Source: JAICND01 sp035281425 (GTDB lineage Bacteria; Actinomycetota; Acidimicrobiia; Spongiisociales; ZC4RG35). From it: DNA of 20,895 bases. A program made the position numbers and the translations under genes. Under the pieces are notes generated by a model, which saw only the letters and a program-made list of their open reading frames with translations, did no database searches and was not told where the DNA came from. The DNA is taken from the NCBI GenBank assembly GCA_035281425.1, contig DATEDX010000055.1:1-20895 (forward strand), given 5' to 3'. Shown in pieces: positions 11,462 through 20,125 of this stretch (position 1 is its first letter; each line of letters begins with the position of its first letter).

Positions 11462-13849
11462 GTGCCCGAAATAACCGTTCAAGGCCAGGTCGGCGGTAAA
11501 GACCTGTCCTTCTCTACCGGCAAACTCGCCCTGCAGGCCGACGGCGCCGTCGCCGCCCGCATCGGGGAGACCGAAGTACTGGTCACCGCCACCGCCAGCA
11601 AGACGATGCGCGAGGGCGTCGACTTCTTCCCCCTCACGGTCGACTTCGAGGAGCGGATGTACGCGGTGGGGAAGATCCCCGGCTCGTTCTTTCGCCGGGA
11701 GGGTCGAGCCACCGAAGCCGCCACCCTGGCGGCCCGCCTTATCGACCGTCCGCTGCGTCCCTCGTTTGCCGAAGGCTTTCGCTGTGAGACCCATGTGGTG
11801 GCCCTGACCCTCGCCTTCGATGGCGAAAACCCCCATGATGTGCTGGCCCTCAACGCCGCCTCGGCCGCGCTGATGATCAGCGGGATCCCCTTCGAAGGTC
11901 CCATTGGCGGTACCCGGCTCGCTCTCAAGAAAGGGGAGTGGGTTCCATTCCCCACCCACGGGGATCTGGAGGAAGCGGTGTTCGAACTGGTGGTGGCCGG
12001 GGGCCGCAACGCCGCCGGAGGGATCGACATCATCATGGTGGAAGCTGGCTCCACACCCCACGGCCTTCGCCTCATCGCCGCTGGCGACCCTCCCTCCGAC
12101 GAAGCCACCGTGGCTTCCGGGCTGGAGGTGGCCAAGACCTACATCAGTCAAGCCATCGACCTCCAACTGCAGTTGGTGGAGCGAGCCGGACGCAAAGAAG
12201 CGGTATGGCCCCTGGCCCTGGATTACCAACCGGAGCTCTACTCCCGCATCGAATCCGCGGCCCGTCCCCGTTTGGTCGACGTGATCCGTATTGCCGGCAA
12301 ACAAGAACGTAACGAAGCCGAAGTGACGGCCCGGGAGGCAGTGTTTGCCGAGCTGGCTATCGCCGAGGAGGACGCCGAAGCCGCCAAGCGAGCTTGGAAA
12401 GACATACTCAAGGACATGATGCGGGCCCGGGTGGTCGAGGAGGGAGTCCGCCTCGACGGGCGGGGACCCGAGGAGATCCGCCCCCTCCAGGTTGAGGTGG
12501 GGGTGGTGGGACGCACCCACGGTTCGGCGCTGTTTCAACGCGGCGAGACCCAGGTGCTCAACATCACCACCCTCGGCATGCTGAAGATGGAGCAGATGCT
12601 CGACACCCTCGCCCTGGAGGACTCCAAGCGGTTCATGCACCACTACAACATGCCCCCCTTCGCCACCGGTGAAGCCGGATTTATGCGCGGGCCCAAACGG
12701 CGCGAGATTGGCCATGGCGCTCTCGCCGAGAAGGCGCTGCTTCCCGTTGTCCCCGAGGAAGGTGAGTTCCCCTACGCCCTGCGATTGGTTTCTGAGGTGA
12801 TCTCTTCCAACGGCTCCACTTCGATGGCCTCGGTTTGCGGCTCTTCCCTGTCGTTGATGGACGCCGGGGTTCCCATCTCTCACCCGGTGGCGGGGATTGC
12901 TATGGGACTGATCGAGCGTGACGGCAAATACGTCACCCTCACCGACATCTTGGGAGCCGAAGACGCCCTCGGAGATATGGACTTCAAGGTGGCGGGTACG
13001 GCGGACGTCATCACCGCTCTCCAGCTCGACACCAAGCTATCCGGACTCCCCAGTGAAGTGCTGACCGCGGCCCTCGACCAGGCCCGGGTGGCCCGGTTGA
13101 AGATCCTCGAGGCCATGAACGCCGTGATTCCGACCCCACGCTCGGAGATGAATCGTTGGGCGCCCCGGATCGAGTCGATTCAGATCCCCAAGGACAAGAT
13201 CGGCGAGGTCATCGGGCCCAAAGGCAAAGTGGTGCGAGAACTGGAAGAGCAGACCGGCGCCACCATCGAAATCGAGGAAGAGGCTGGTTACGGGATCGTG
13301 CGGATCGCCTCCGCCGACGGGGATGCCCTGGCCGCTGCCAAAGAACGGGTGATGAACATCGTCTTCCCGCCCGAGGCCGAACTCGGCAAGGAGTACGAAG
13401 GTGAAGTGGTCAATATCACCAAGTTCGGAGCCTTCGTCAACATCCTTCCCGGCCGCGATGGACTTCTCCACATCTCCAAGCTCGATTCGACCCGCCGGGT
13501 GGAGCGAGTCGAGGACTACCTCGAGTTGGGTCAGAGGGTCCCGGTGATTGTGGAAGAGATCGACCCCCGGACCGGCAAATTGGCGTTGCAACTGGCCCGG
13601 CCGCTGGAAGGTGTGCCCCGGGAAGGAGCGGGAGCGTCGGGCAACGGCCCTCCTCGAGAGGACCGACCCCGCGACCGGGGCGATCGCAACCGCGATCGTG
13701 GGGGCCGCGACCGTGGCGACCGCGACCGTGGCGACCGCAACCGTGGCGACCGCGCCCCGGACACCCGCACCACCGCCGAGCCTGGCGGGGAGCGCCGCCG
13801 CCCAGCCGTCTCCTTCGAAGACACCTTCGAAGACCTCCGGCGAAACTAA
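11462..13849 (+). CDS. pnp: Polyribonucleotide nucleotidyltransferase (PNPase)
   Basis: PNPase is a trimeric phosphorolytic 3'-5' exoribonuclease that releases nucleoside diphosphates and can also add tails. The 795-residue product has a first RNase PH domain (about 1-230, with the FFRREGR RNA-contact motif at 76-82), an alpha-helical linker, and a second RNase PH domain (about 330-555) with GDMDFKVAGT at 504-513. Those aspartates match the metal-binding active site. A KH domain (IPKDKIGEVIGPKGKVV, 575-591) and an S1 domain (about 642-712, KFGAFVNILPGRDGLLH) follow. A tail after 715 is rich in Arg, Asp and Gly, with three RDRGD-type units at 749-763, and ends in SFEDTFEDLRRN. The GTG at 11462 is preceded by AAGGAG at 11450-11455 with six bases between. 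The leader holds a long hairpin. The gene ends four bases from convergent ettA. Confidence 0.97.
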   Translation: MPEITVQGQVGGKDLSFSTGKLALQADGAVAARIGETEVLVTATASKTMREGVDFFPLTVDFEERMYAVGKIPGSFFRREGRATEAATLAARLIDRPLRPSFAEGFRCETHVVALTLAFDGENPHDVLALNAASAALMISGIPFEGPIGGTRLALKKGEWVPFPTHGDLEEAVFELVVAGGRNAAGGIDIIMVEAGSTPHGLRLIAAGDPPSDEATVASGLEVAKTYISQAIDLQLQLVERAGRKEAVWPLALDYQPELYSRIESAARPRLVDVIRIAGKQERNEAEVTAREAVFAELAIAEEDAEAAKRAWKDILKDMMRARVVEEGVRLDGRGPEEIRPLQVEVGVVGRTHGSALFQRGETQVLNITTLGMLKMEQMLDTLALEDSKRFMHHYNMPPFATGEAGFMRGPKRREIGHGALAEKALLPVVPEEGEFPYALRLVSEVISSNGSTSMASVCGSSLSLMDAGVPISHPVAGIAMGLIERDGKYVTLTDILGAEDALGDMDFKVAGTADVITALQLDTKLSGLPSEVLTAALDQARVARLKILEAMNAVIPTPRSEMNRWAPRIESIQIPKDKIGEVIGPKGKVVRELEEQTGATIEIEEEAGYGIVRIASADGDALAAAKERVMNIVFPPEAELGKEYEGEVVNITKFGAFVNILPGRDGLLHISKLDSTRRVERVEDYLELGQRVPVIVEEIDPRTGKLALQLARPLEGVPREGAGASGNGPPREDRPRDRGDRNRDRGGRDRGDRDRGDRNRGDRAPDTRTTAEPGGERRRPAVSFEDTFEDLRRN
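13706..13750 (+). repeat. 15-base tandem repeat inside pnp encoding RDRGD units
   Basis: The unit CGCGACCGTGGCGAC occurs twice (13706-13720, 13721-13735), followed by a copy with one change, CGCAACCGTGGCGAC (13736-13750). It encodes RDRGD, RDRGD, RNRGD. A degenerate earlier copy lies around 13670-13705. Because the unit length is a multiple of three, copy number can change without breaking the frame. Confidence 0.85.
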
Positions 13850-13853
13850 ACCT

Positions 13854-15527
13854 TCAGCCGGCCAGCGGCTTGTAACGGACGCGGTGGGGGCGGAGCGCCT
13901 CTTCGCCGAATTTCTCTCTCATCCACTCCTCGTACTCCGACCAGTTGCCTTCGAACCAGCGGACCCGGGAATCGCCCTCGAAGGCGAGGATGTGAGTGCA
14001 GATCCGGTCGAGGAACCAGCGGTCGTGTGAGATGACCAGGGCGCAACCGGGGAAAGCGATGAGGCCCTCTTCCAAGGCGCGGAGGGTGTCGACGTCGAGG
14101 TCGTTGGAGGGCTCATCCAACAGGATGACGTTCCCGCCGGTGCGCAGCATCTTGCCCAAGTGCACCCGGTTGCGTTCACCCCCGGAGAGGGTTCCCACCT
14201 TCTTCTGCTGGTCGGAGCCTTTGAAGTTGAGGGAGGCGACATAGGCGCGGGAGTTGACCTCGCGGCGACCGATCTTCAAGAAGTCGGCCCCACCTGAGAT
14301 CTCTTCATAGACGGTGTGCTGGGAGTCGAGCGTGTCCCGGCTCTGGTCCACGTAGCCCAGGTCAACGGAAGGGCCGATCTCGACGCTCCCCCCATCCGGT
14401 GCCTCCTGGCCGATGATGAGCTTGAACAGCGTGGTTTTGCCGGCGCCATTGGGCCCCACCACGCCCACAATTCCGGCTCGGGGCAAGGAGAAGCTCAAAT
14501 CCTCGAACAGCAGGCGATCGCCGTAACCCTTGGCTAGTGCCTTGGCTTCGATCACTTTGTCCCCCAGGCGTCGGGTAAATGGGATCTCGAGCTCCAGATT
14601 GCCCGGGCGGCGCTCGGCCTGCTCCGCTTCGGCCACCAACTCTTCATAGCGATTGAGCCGGGCTCGACCTTTGGCTTGGCGGGCTCGGGGTGACATCCGC
14701 ACCCACTCCAGTTCCCGGGCCAGGGTGGCGGCTCGGGCCGACTGTTCTCGTGCCTCCTGAGCCAGTCTCGCCTGCTTTTGTTCCAGCCAGCTCGAATAGT
14801 TGCCCTCGAAGGGGTACCCGCGGCCTTGGTCGAGTTCCAGGATCCACCCGGCGACGTTGTCCAGGAAGTAGCGGTCATGGGTGATGGCGATCACGGTGCC
14901 GGGGTATTCGGCCAGATGGCGCTCGAGCCACGCCACCGATTCCGCATCGAGGTGATTGGTGGGCTCGTCGAGGAGGAGAAGATCGGGAGCAGACAGCAAC
15001 AAGCGGCACAGCGCCACCCGGCGGCGCTCACCACCGGAGAGGTTGGGGATGGCGGCATCGCCCGGTGGAACCCGGAGGGCCTCCATGGCCATCTCGACCT
15101 TTCGCTCCAGCTCCCAGGCCCCGGCCGCTTCAATCTTCTTCTCTATGTCAGCTTGTTCGGCTCCCAGCTGCTCATAGTCGACGTCGGGCTCGGCCCAGCG
15201 AGCCATCACCTGCTGGTATCGGTCGAGCAAGGCTTGACTCGAAGCCACTCCTTCCATGATGTTGGCGAGGACGTCTCCACTGGGATCGAGCTGGGGCTCT
15301 TGAGCGAGGAGACCGGTCCGGTAGCCCTCCATCAACTGTGCTTCCCCGGTGAAACCGTCATCGAGACCGGCCATGATGCGCAGAAGCGACGACTTCCCTG
15401 CTCCGTTGGGCCCGATCACCCCGATCTTGGCCCCGTAGTAGAAGCCAAGGGTGATGTCCTTGAGGACGTCGCGGTCGGGCGGGTAGTGGCGGCTAACCCG
15501 GCGCATGGAGTAGATGAAGTCGGGCAT
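13854..15527 (-). CDS. ettA: ABC-F translation factor, energy-dependent translational throttle EttA
   Basis: EttA binds the ribosomal E site and gates the first steps of elongation according to the ATP/ADP ratio. The 557-residue product matches E. coli EttA (555) from end to end, including the conserved ends MxxFIYSMxRV and RxRYK. ABC domain 1 has Walker A GPNGAGKS (39-46), signature LSGGE (163-167) and Walker B LLLLDEPTNHLD (183-194). The arm insertion lies at about 95-140. The inter-domain P-site tRNA interaction segment spans about 243-315 (EGNYSSWLEQK onward). ABC domain 2 has Walker A GPNGAGKT (358-365), LSGGE (447-451) and LLDEPSNDLD (469-478), with Ser in place of the usual Thr. There are no membrane segments. 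The ATG at 15527 lacks an obvious ribosome-binding site. The gene converges on pnp and diverges from the membrane protein gene. Confidence 0.95.
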   Translation of the reverse strand: MPDFIYSMRRVSRHYPPDRDVLKDITLGFYYGAKIGVIGPNGAGKSSLLRIMAGLDDGFTGEAQLMEGYRTGLLAQEPQLDPSGDVLANIMEGVASSQALLDRYQQVMARWAEPDVDYEQLGAEQADIEKKIEAAGAWELERKVEMAMEALRVPPGDAAIPNLSGGERRRVALCRLLLSAPDLLLLDEPTNHLDAESVAWLERHLAEYPGTVIAITHDRYFLDNVAGWILELDQGRGYPFEGNYSSWLEQKQARLAQEAREQSARAATLARELEWVRMSPRARQAKGRARLNRYEELVAEAEQAERRPGNLELEIPFTRRLGDKVIEAKALAKGYGDRLLFEDLSFSLPRAGIVGVVGPNGAGKTTLFKLIIGQEAPDGGSVEIGPSVDLGYVDQSRDTLDSQHTVYEEISGGADFLKIGRREVNSRAYVASLNFKGSDQQKKVGTLSGGERNRVHLGKMLRTGGNVILLDEPSNDLDVDTLRALEEGLIAFPGCALVISHDRWFLDRICTHILAFEGDSRVRWFEGNWSEYEEWMREKFGEEALRPHRVRYKPLAG

Positions 15528-15569
15528 CAGGTGGAGGGGAGGTCAGGGTAACCACGGCCCGGAAAGTCC

Positions 15570-15598
15570 TTATCAACCGGGGGTTCTGCGCCTAACAT
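15570..15598 (+). promoter_or_regulatory. Candidate sigma-70-type promoter for the membrane protein gene
   Basis: TTATCA (15570-15575, four of six matches to TTGACA) and TAACAT (15593-15598, TAnnnT) are separated by 17 bases, the ideal distance. A start about seven bases on would give a leader of some 30 bases carrying the GGAAGGG ribosome-binding site at 15624-15630. On the opposite strand the -35 region reads TTGATAA and may help transcription of ettA. This is the best-formed promoter I see in the window. Confidence 0.5.
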
Positions 15599-15637
15599 TT
15601 GGTTTGGAGCGGGTGGGAGAGGCGGAAGGGACGAGAG

Positions 15638-16372
15638 GTGGAAGCCGAACTCACCGGCGTGGTCAGGATCGCAGGAGATGTCGCGCCCGGGATCCGGGTT
15701 GAGATCCACTTGGAACGCGAAGAACTGTCCCTGGTATCGGCCGCGGGCCCGTTAGGGACCTGGCCCCTGGAGAGCATCGGGATCAGCGCTCGCACCGACG
15801 GATTTCACTTACGGGTCGAAGGTGAGGAACTGATTCTCTCCACCAACGACGACGCCCGCTTTGCCCTGGCCGTTGGGCTCCGCTCCAGCTCCTCTCCCCG
15901 GCTCAACCGCCAGCTGGCCGCCGCTCTCGATGTGGCGGGGGAGGGGGTCGGCCTGGCCACAGAGGTGATTTCGGAGCCGTCATTGACCACCCGGGAGGAG
16001 GCTGCCCGCACCGATTCCTCTCCGGTGGCAATGGGAATCGTGGCTGCCGGCGCCCTGGTCTTCATCGGTGCTCTGGTGGCGGTGGCCCGCGGCTCGGGCC
16101 TTCGCGTGTTTGGCCTGGTGCCTGCCTGGCCGTTCTGGGTCATCTGCGCTCTCACCCTGGCCTCGGGTGGTTTGGCCATGCTGTCGGAAATGAGAGGGTC
16201 CCGGACCCTGGTGCTGGGGGGCTTACTGGTAGGACTGTTGGGGCTGGTCGGCTCATCCTCGGGTTTTGGGTCTCCCAACTTCTCCTGGATCGGCGACGGC
16301 GTTCTCCTCAGTGGGATCGGCACCGTTCTCTCCGGGCTGCTGCTGAGCGTTGACCGGTTAAATCGAAGCTAG
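15638..16372 (+). CDS. Four-helix membrane protein of unknown function with a soluble N-terminal domain
   Basis: I do not recognise this family. The 244-residue product from the GTG at 15638 has a soluble, beta-rich N-terminal part (about 1-100). There, hydrophobic strands alternate with charged turns, including GTWPLESIGISARTDGFHLRV and GEELILSTNDDARFALAV, a pattern reminiscent of PH-like domains. A polar linker (100-128) leads to four hydrophobic segments at about 130-150, 161-182, 189-207 and 216-237. It has no signal peptide, so the N-terminal domain is probably cytoplasmic. GGAAGGG at 15624-15630, seven bases before the GTG, decides this start over a TTG at 15599. A well-spaced promoter precedes it and a terminator follows, so it is probably monocistronic. 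A role in envelope sensing is possible but not supported by any motif. Confidence 0.75.
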   Translation: MEAELTGVVRIAGDVAPGIRVEIHLEREELSLVSAAGPLGTWPLESIGISARTDGFHLRVEGEELILSTNDDARFALAVGLRSSSSPRLNRQLAAALDVAGEGVGLATEVISEPSLTTREEAARTDSSPVAMGIVAAGALVFIGALVAVARGSGLRVFGLVPAWPFWVICALTLASGGLAMLSEMRGSRTLVLGGLLVGLLGLVGSSSGFGSPNFSWIGDGVLLSGIGTVLSGLLLSVDRLNRS

Positions 16373-16422
16373 TCTTTCCCGGTTCTCGCCGGGGAAGGCC
16401 CGAGGAGGACACGAGCTGCCTT

Positions 16423-16450
16423 AAGCGGCACCGGTAGGTGCCGCTTTTGT
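16423..16450 (+). terminator. Rho-independent terminator after the membrane protein gene
   Basis: AAGCGGCACC (16423-16432) pairs perfectly with GGTGCCGCTT (16437-16446) around the loop GGTA, and the stem runs into a short T-run (16445-16448, then GT). It lies 50 bases after the stop at 16372. A smaller hairpin, CCCGG/CCGGG at 16378-16393, precedes it. It separates the membrane protein gene from hppA, so hppA should have its own promoter in 16451-16510; I saw only weak candidates there (TTGATG at 16462). Confidence 0.75.
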
Positions 16451-16527
16451 CGGCCCGGCGGTTGATGGTTCGGTGGCCGGCACCGCTCCATTCGCCTTCA
16501 TTCGACGAACCAAGGAGTTAGACCTCG

Positions 16528-18846
16528 ATGATCACCGTACTGGCCGCCGAGGGCGGTTATCAGGAGTTCACCCTCAGCGGCGCCGAGTGGGCTTGGCTAC
16601 TGGTTTCGGCGGCTGTAGCCCTGATTGCGATCGCCGTCGGGTTCATTCTCTCGCGGGGAGTCATCAAGGCGGATCAGGGGACCGAGAAGATGAAGGAGAT
16701 TGCCGCCGCCATCCAGGAAGGGGCGATGGCCTATCTGCGACGGCAGTTTCGCACCATCCTCATCATCCTCATCCCTTTGGTGGTGGTGGTCTTCTTCACC
16801 TCGACGGCCGTCCTCACTCCCGAGGGATCAGAAGCCCTTTCCTTCTTCGAGTCGGGGCTGTGGCGAACCACCGCCTTTCTGGCCGGGTGTTTCCTCTCCG
16901 GGCTAACCGGCTTCATCGGGATGAGCCTGGCGGTTCGGGGCAACGTCCGCACCGCCGCCGCCGCTCGTTCCGGCTCGTTGCCTGCCGCCCTCAAGGTGGC
17001 TTTCCGCACGGGCGGAGTGGCGGGAATGTTCACAGTTGGGCTCGGCCTGCTAGGGGCAACCCTCATCATCATGATCTTCCAGAACACCTCATCGGCCATC
17101 CTGGTCGGATTCGGATTCGGCGGTTCCTTGCTAGCCCTGTTCCTCCGGGTGGGCGGGGGGATCTTCACCAAAGCAGCCGATGTGGGCGCCGACCTGGTCG
17201 GAAAGGTCGAACAAGGCATCCCCGAAGACGACCCCCGTAACCCCGCCACCATCGCCGACAACGTGGGGGACAACGTCGGTGACTGTGCCGGGATGGCCTC
17301 CGACCTCTTCGAAAGTTACGAGGTGACCTTGGTTGCCTCCATCATCCTCGGGGTAGCAGCCTTTGCCTCCATCGGCGCCAACCCGGCTCTGGGCTTGATC
17401 TTCCCGGTGATTGCCCGCGCTATCGGAGTGCTGGCCTCGATCGCCGGGGTCTACATGGTCCGGGCCACCCCCCGTGATCGCACGGCGATGGCCCCCATCA
17501 ACCGCGGCTTTCTCACCGCCGGGGTGCTCACTGTGATCGGCACCTTCGTGGTGGCGATGTTCTATATCGGCAACGACAACGGCAACGAGGGTTGGAAGGT
17601 GTTCGCGGCAGTGGTGGCTGGGCTGATCCTGGCTCAGATCGTCTCCCGGCTGACCGAATATTTCACTTCCACCGAGAACAAGCCGGTGCAGGAGATCGCC
17701 GACAGCACCCGCACCGGACCAGCCACCACGGTTCTCTCCGGCATCTCGGCGGGGTTGGAGTCGTCGGTGTGGGCGATTGTGGCCATCGCCGGAGCGATCG
17801 CGGTCGCAGTCCTCCTCGGGGGGGGCAACCTCCAGTTCTCTCTCTACCTGGTGGCCCTATGTGGGATGGGAATGCTGGCCACCACCGGGGTGGTCGTTTC
17901 CGAAGACACCTTCGGTCCGGTGGCGGACAACGCCGCCGGCATCGCCGAGATGTCGGGTGAGTTCCACGGTGAACCGCAGAAGGTGATGGTCAGCCTCGAT
18001 GCGGTGGGCAACACCACCAAAGCCGTCACCAAAGGATTCGCCATCGGTTCGGCGGTCATCGCCGCGGTAGCCCTCTTCGCCTCGTTTATCGAGACTATTG
18101 CCAGCGAACTCGGCCTGGAGTTGGTGGGGTCGGAGTTGTTCCGCGACCCGCAGACGGCGATCAACGTGGCCGATCCCCTCACCTTCATCGGGTTGCTGAT
18201 CGGCGGATCGATCGCCTTCATGTTCTCGGCCCTCGCCATCCGGGCGGTAGGGCGCACCGCCGGGGTAGTGGTGGAAGAAGTCAGACGGCAATTCGCCGAC
18301 GGCAAGATCATGCGGGGCGAGAAACGCCCCGACTACGGACCTGTGATCGACATCTGCACGGCCGCATCTCTTCGGGAACTGGCCACTCCCGCTCTCCTGG
18401 CGGTGCTCACCCCGGTGATCATCGGCTTCGGCCTCGGTCATCTCGCCTTGGGAGGCTTCCTGGCGGCGGTCATCCTTACCGGCCAGCTGATGGCCAACTT
18501 CCTCTCCAACGCTGGGGGCGCTTGGGACAATGCCAAGAAATACATCGAGGAAGGGCATTACGGCGGGAAAGGCTCTGAGTCCCATCGGGCGGCAGTCATC
18601 GGGGACACCGTCGGCGACCCCTTCAAGGACACTGCCGGCCCTGCTCTCAACCCTTTGATCAAGGTTATGAACCTCGTTTCACTTCTCGTGTTACCGGCCG
18701 TGATCAGGTTGCGGGACGCCACCGGGGCACGGATCACGATTGCCTTGGTTGCTTTGGTCATCCTCGGGGGCGCCATCCTCTACGCCAAGAGAGGGGGAGC
18801 CGGCCTCGGCTCCCGGCCCGAGCCGCAGGCGGTGGAGGCAGCCTAA
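16528..18846 (+). CDS. hppA: Membrane-bound proton-translocating pyrophosphatase, K+-independent type
   Basis: This integral membrane enzyme couples hydrolysis of pyrophosphate to outward proton pumping. The 772-residue product is mostly hydrophobic and consistent with the 16-helix family topology. The catalytic site is clear: DVGADLVGKVE (218-228), with the D-x7-K-x-E motif, then EDDPRNPATIADNVGDNVGDCAGMASD (233-259). A second metal-binding block is near residues 459-476 (EDTFGPVADNAAGIAEMSG), and a C-terminal one is GDTVGDPFKDTAGPALNPLIK. In GNTTKAVTKGFAIGSA the lysine (K498) and threonine (T501) are those of K+-independent enzymes; K+-dependent ones have Ala and Gly or Ala. Known sodium-pumping members are K+-dependent, so a proton pump is inferred. 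AAGGAG at 16512-16517 supports the ATG at 16528. The next gene starts 13 bases downstream. Confidence 0.97.
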   Translation: MITVLAAEGGYQEFTLSGAEWAWLLVSAAVALIAIAVGFILSRGVIKADQGTEKMKEIAAAIQEGAMAYLRRQFRTILIILIPLVVVVFFTSTAVLTPEGSEALSFFESGLWRTTAFLAGCFLSGLTGFIGMSLAVRGNVRTAAAARSGSLPAALKVAFRTGGVAGMFTVGLGLLGATLIIMIFQNTSSAILVGFGFGGSLLALFLRVGGGIFTKAADVGADLVGKVEQGIPEDDPRNPATIADNVGDNVGDCAGMASDLFESYEVTLVASIILGVAAFASIGANPALGLIFPVIARAIGVLASIAGVYMVRATPRDRTAMAPINRGFLTAGVLTVIGTFVVAMFYIGNDNGNEGWKVFAAVVAGLILAQIVSRLTEYFTSTENKPVQEIADSTRTGPATTVLSGISAGLESSVWAIVAIAGAIAVAVLLGGGNLQFSLYLVALCGMGMLATTGVVVSEDTFGPVADNAAGIAEMSGEFHGEPQKVMVSLDAVGNTTKAVTKGFAIGSAVIAAVALFASFIETIASELGLELVGSELFRDPQTAINVADPLTFIGLLIGGSIAFMFSALAIRAVGRTAGVVVEEVRRQFADGKIMRGEKRPDYGPVIDICTAASLRELATPALLAVLTPVIIGFGLGHLALGGFLAAVILTGQLMANFLSNAGGAWDNAKKYIEEGHYGGKGSESHRAAVIGDTVGDPFKDTAGPALNPLIKVMNLVSLLVLPAVIRLRDATGARITIALVALVILGGAILYAKRGGAGLGSRPEPQAVEAA

Positions 18847-18859
18847 GGTTGACCCCGTC

Positions 18860-20080
18860 ATGACCCTCGTCGTCCAGGCCGACCTCGCTCTCCCTGGTCG
18901 GGGCGATCCCCTGGAGGATGCCACTGTGGTCGTGGAGGGAGCCGAAATTACCTACTCCGGGCCTCGTTCCCAGGCTCCCGAGGTGGCTGAGGCGGAGGTG
19001 GTAGAGGTAGCGGTGGTGATGCCCGGGCTGTGGGACTGCCATGCCCATCTGTTTGGCTCCCCGGCCTGGAACATCGAAAGCGCCACCTTCCTCAATCCGG
19101 CCACAGCCGGTGCCCGCGCTACGGCCGATCTGCGGCGTTATCTCGACGGGGGAGTGACCTCGATTCGGGAAGTAGGAGGCTACGGCGTGGAACTGGCCCC
19201 GGTGGTGGCCGAGGGAACTGTGGCCGGACCCGCCATCTACGGCGCCGGGGAGGTCCTCTCAACTACTGGCGGTCACGGCGATGTCCATTCTGTTCCGCTC
19301 GACATCTACCAACACCTCAACGCTCGGGGCCGCATCGTCGGCCGCCTGGCAGACGGCCCCGGCGAGTGCGTCAAAGCGGTGCGGGAGCAACTACGTCGCA
19401 ACGCCCGAGTCATCAAGATCTGTGCTTCGGGGGGCGTCATGTCGGAGGTCGATCACCCCATCCACCAGCAGTTCTCGGAGGAGGAACTGGCCGCCATCGT
19501 CAGCGAAGCGGCCCGGGCCGAGCGAGTGGTGGCGGCCCACTGCCACGGCAAACCCGGGATCATGGCCGCCCTCCGCGCCGGGGTGAAGACCATCGAACAT
19601 GGGAGCTATCTGGACGAAGAGGCGGCCGAGTTGATGAAAGAGAAGGGGGCGATCCTCGTTCCCACCCGTTTCATCGTCGAGGAGCTCCTCGGTTTGGAAG
19701 AGCAAGTCCCCGCCTACGCCTATCGCAAGATCACCGCCTTGGCCGATACCCATGCCCAAGCGATGAAGATCGCGGTGGCAACCGGAGTCACCCTCGCCAT
19801 GGGGACCGACATTTTCGCCTCAGGCGATCGTTATCGGTTTGCCTCCAGAGAGGTTCGCCACCTGATCGATGCCGGGCTCACTCCCCTGGAGGCGATCGAA
19901 TCCGCCACCGCCACCGGTCCCTCGACTTTGGGTCCGCAGGCTCCGGCCTCCGGCCAGCTACGTGAGGGATACGACGCCGACCTCATCGCCTTGGACGCGA
20001 ATCCGCTCGAGCAGACGGAAGTTTGGGGTGATCCCGATCGGGTCACCCATGTCTGGAAGGCGGGCCGGAGCGTCAAATAG
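18860..20080 (+). CDS. Metal-dependent amidohydrolase (imidazolonepropionase/Xaa-Pro dipeptidase-like)
   Basis: This is a cytoplasmic amidohydrolase-superfamily enzyme of the group annotated as imidazolonepropionase-like or prolidase-like. The substrate cannot be read from sequence. The 406-residue product shows the superfamily ligands in order: H61-x-H63 in DCHAHLFG, a probable carboxylated lysine K186 in VIKICASGGVMS, H227 in AAHCHG, H247 in TIEHGSY, and D317 in MGTDIF. The small N- and C-terminal beta-sandwich halves flank the barrel, the C-terminal one around GYDADLIALDANPL. No signal peptide is present. I choose the ATG at 18860, whose residues (TLVVQADLALPG) look like a family start; an ATG at 18740 lies inside hppA. 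It starts 13 bases after hppA and probably shares its transcript, though the functional link is unclear. Confidence 0.88.
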   Translation: MTLVVQADLALPGRGDPLEDATVVVEGAEITYSGPRSQAPEVAEAEVVEVAVVMPGLWDCHAHLFGSPAWNIESATFLNPATAGARATADLRRYLDGGVTSIREVGGYGVELAPVVAEGTVAGPAIYGAGEVLSTTGGHGDVHSVPLDIYQHLNARGRIVGRLADGPGECVKAVREQLRRNARVIKICASGGVMSEVDHPIHQQFSEEELAAIVSEAARAERVVAAHCHGKPGIMAALRAGVKTIEHGSYLDEEAAELMKEKGAILVPTRFIVEELLGLEEQVPAYAYRKITALADTHAQAMKIAVATGVTLAMGTDIFASGDRYRFASREVRHLIDAGLTPLEAIESATATGPSTLGPQAPASGQLREGYDADLIALDANPLEQTEVWGDPDRVTHVWKAGRSVK

Positions 20081-20119
20081 CCATCGTTGGTCAGTCGTGG
20101 CCTGAGGTGAGCCCGTAGG

Positions 20120-20125
20120 TAGCCT
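20120..20125 (+). promoter_or_regulatory. Candidate -10 box for hsdR
   Basis: TAGCCT fits TAnnnT and ends eleven bases before the hsdR ATG. AGGAG lies only two bases before the ATG, closer than a normal ribosome-binding site, so the message may be leaderless or nearly so. The 56-base gap between the amidohydrolase stop and hsdR holds no terminator that I can see. Confidence 0.3.

Noticed and set aside
11378..12883. Minus-strand open frame of 501 codons opposite pnp
   Set aside because: Same antisense artefact; the composition is low-complexity H/G/D and the plus strand encodes unmistakable PNPase.
13837..13872. Bidirectional terminator between pnp and ettA
   Set aside because: The genes are four bases apart; the only inverted repeat (AGCCG/CGGCT) is five pairs and lies inside ettA coding sequence.
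15599..15637. TTG start for the membrane protein
   Set aside because: The GTG at 15638 has a GGAAGGG at the right distance, while the TTG directly follows the candidate -10 box and would lack a leader with a ribosome-binding site.
18740..18859. N-terminal extension of the amidohydrolase
   Set aside because: It overlaps the last 107 bases of hppA and encodes Arg/Pro/Ser-rich out-of-frame sequence; the ATG at 18860 gives a normal family start.
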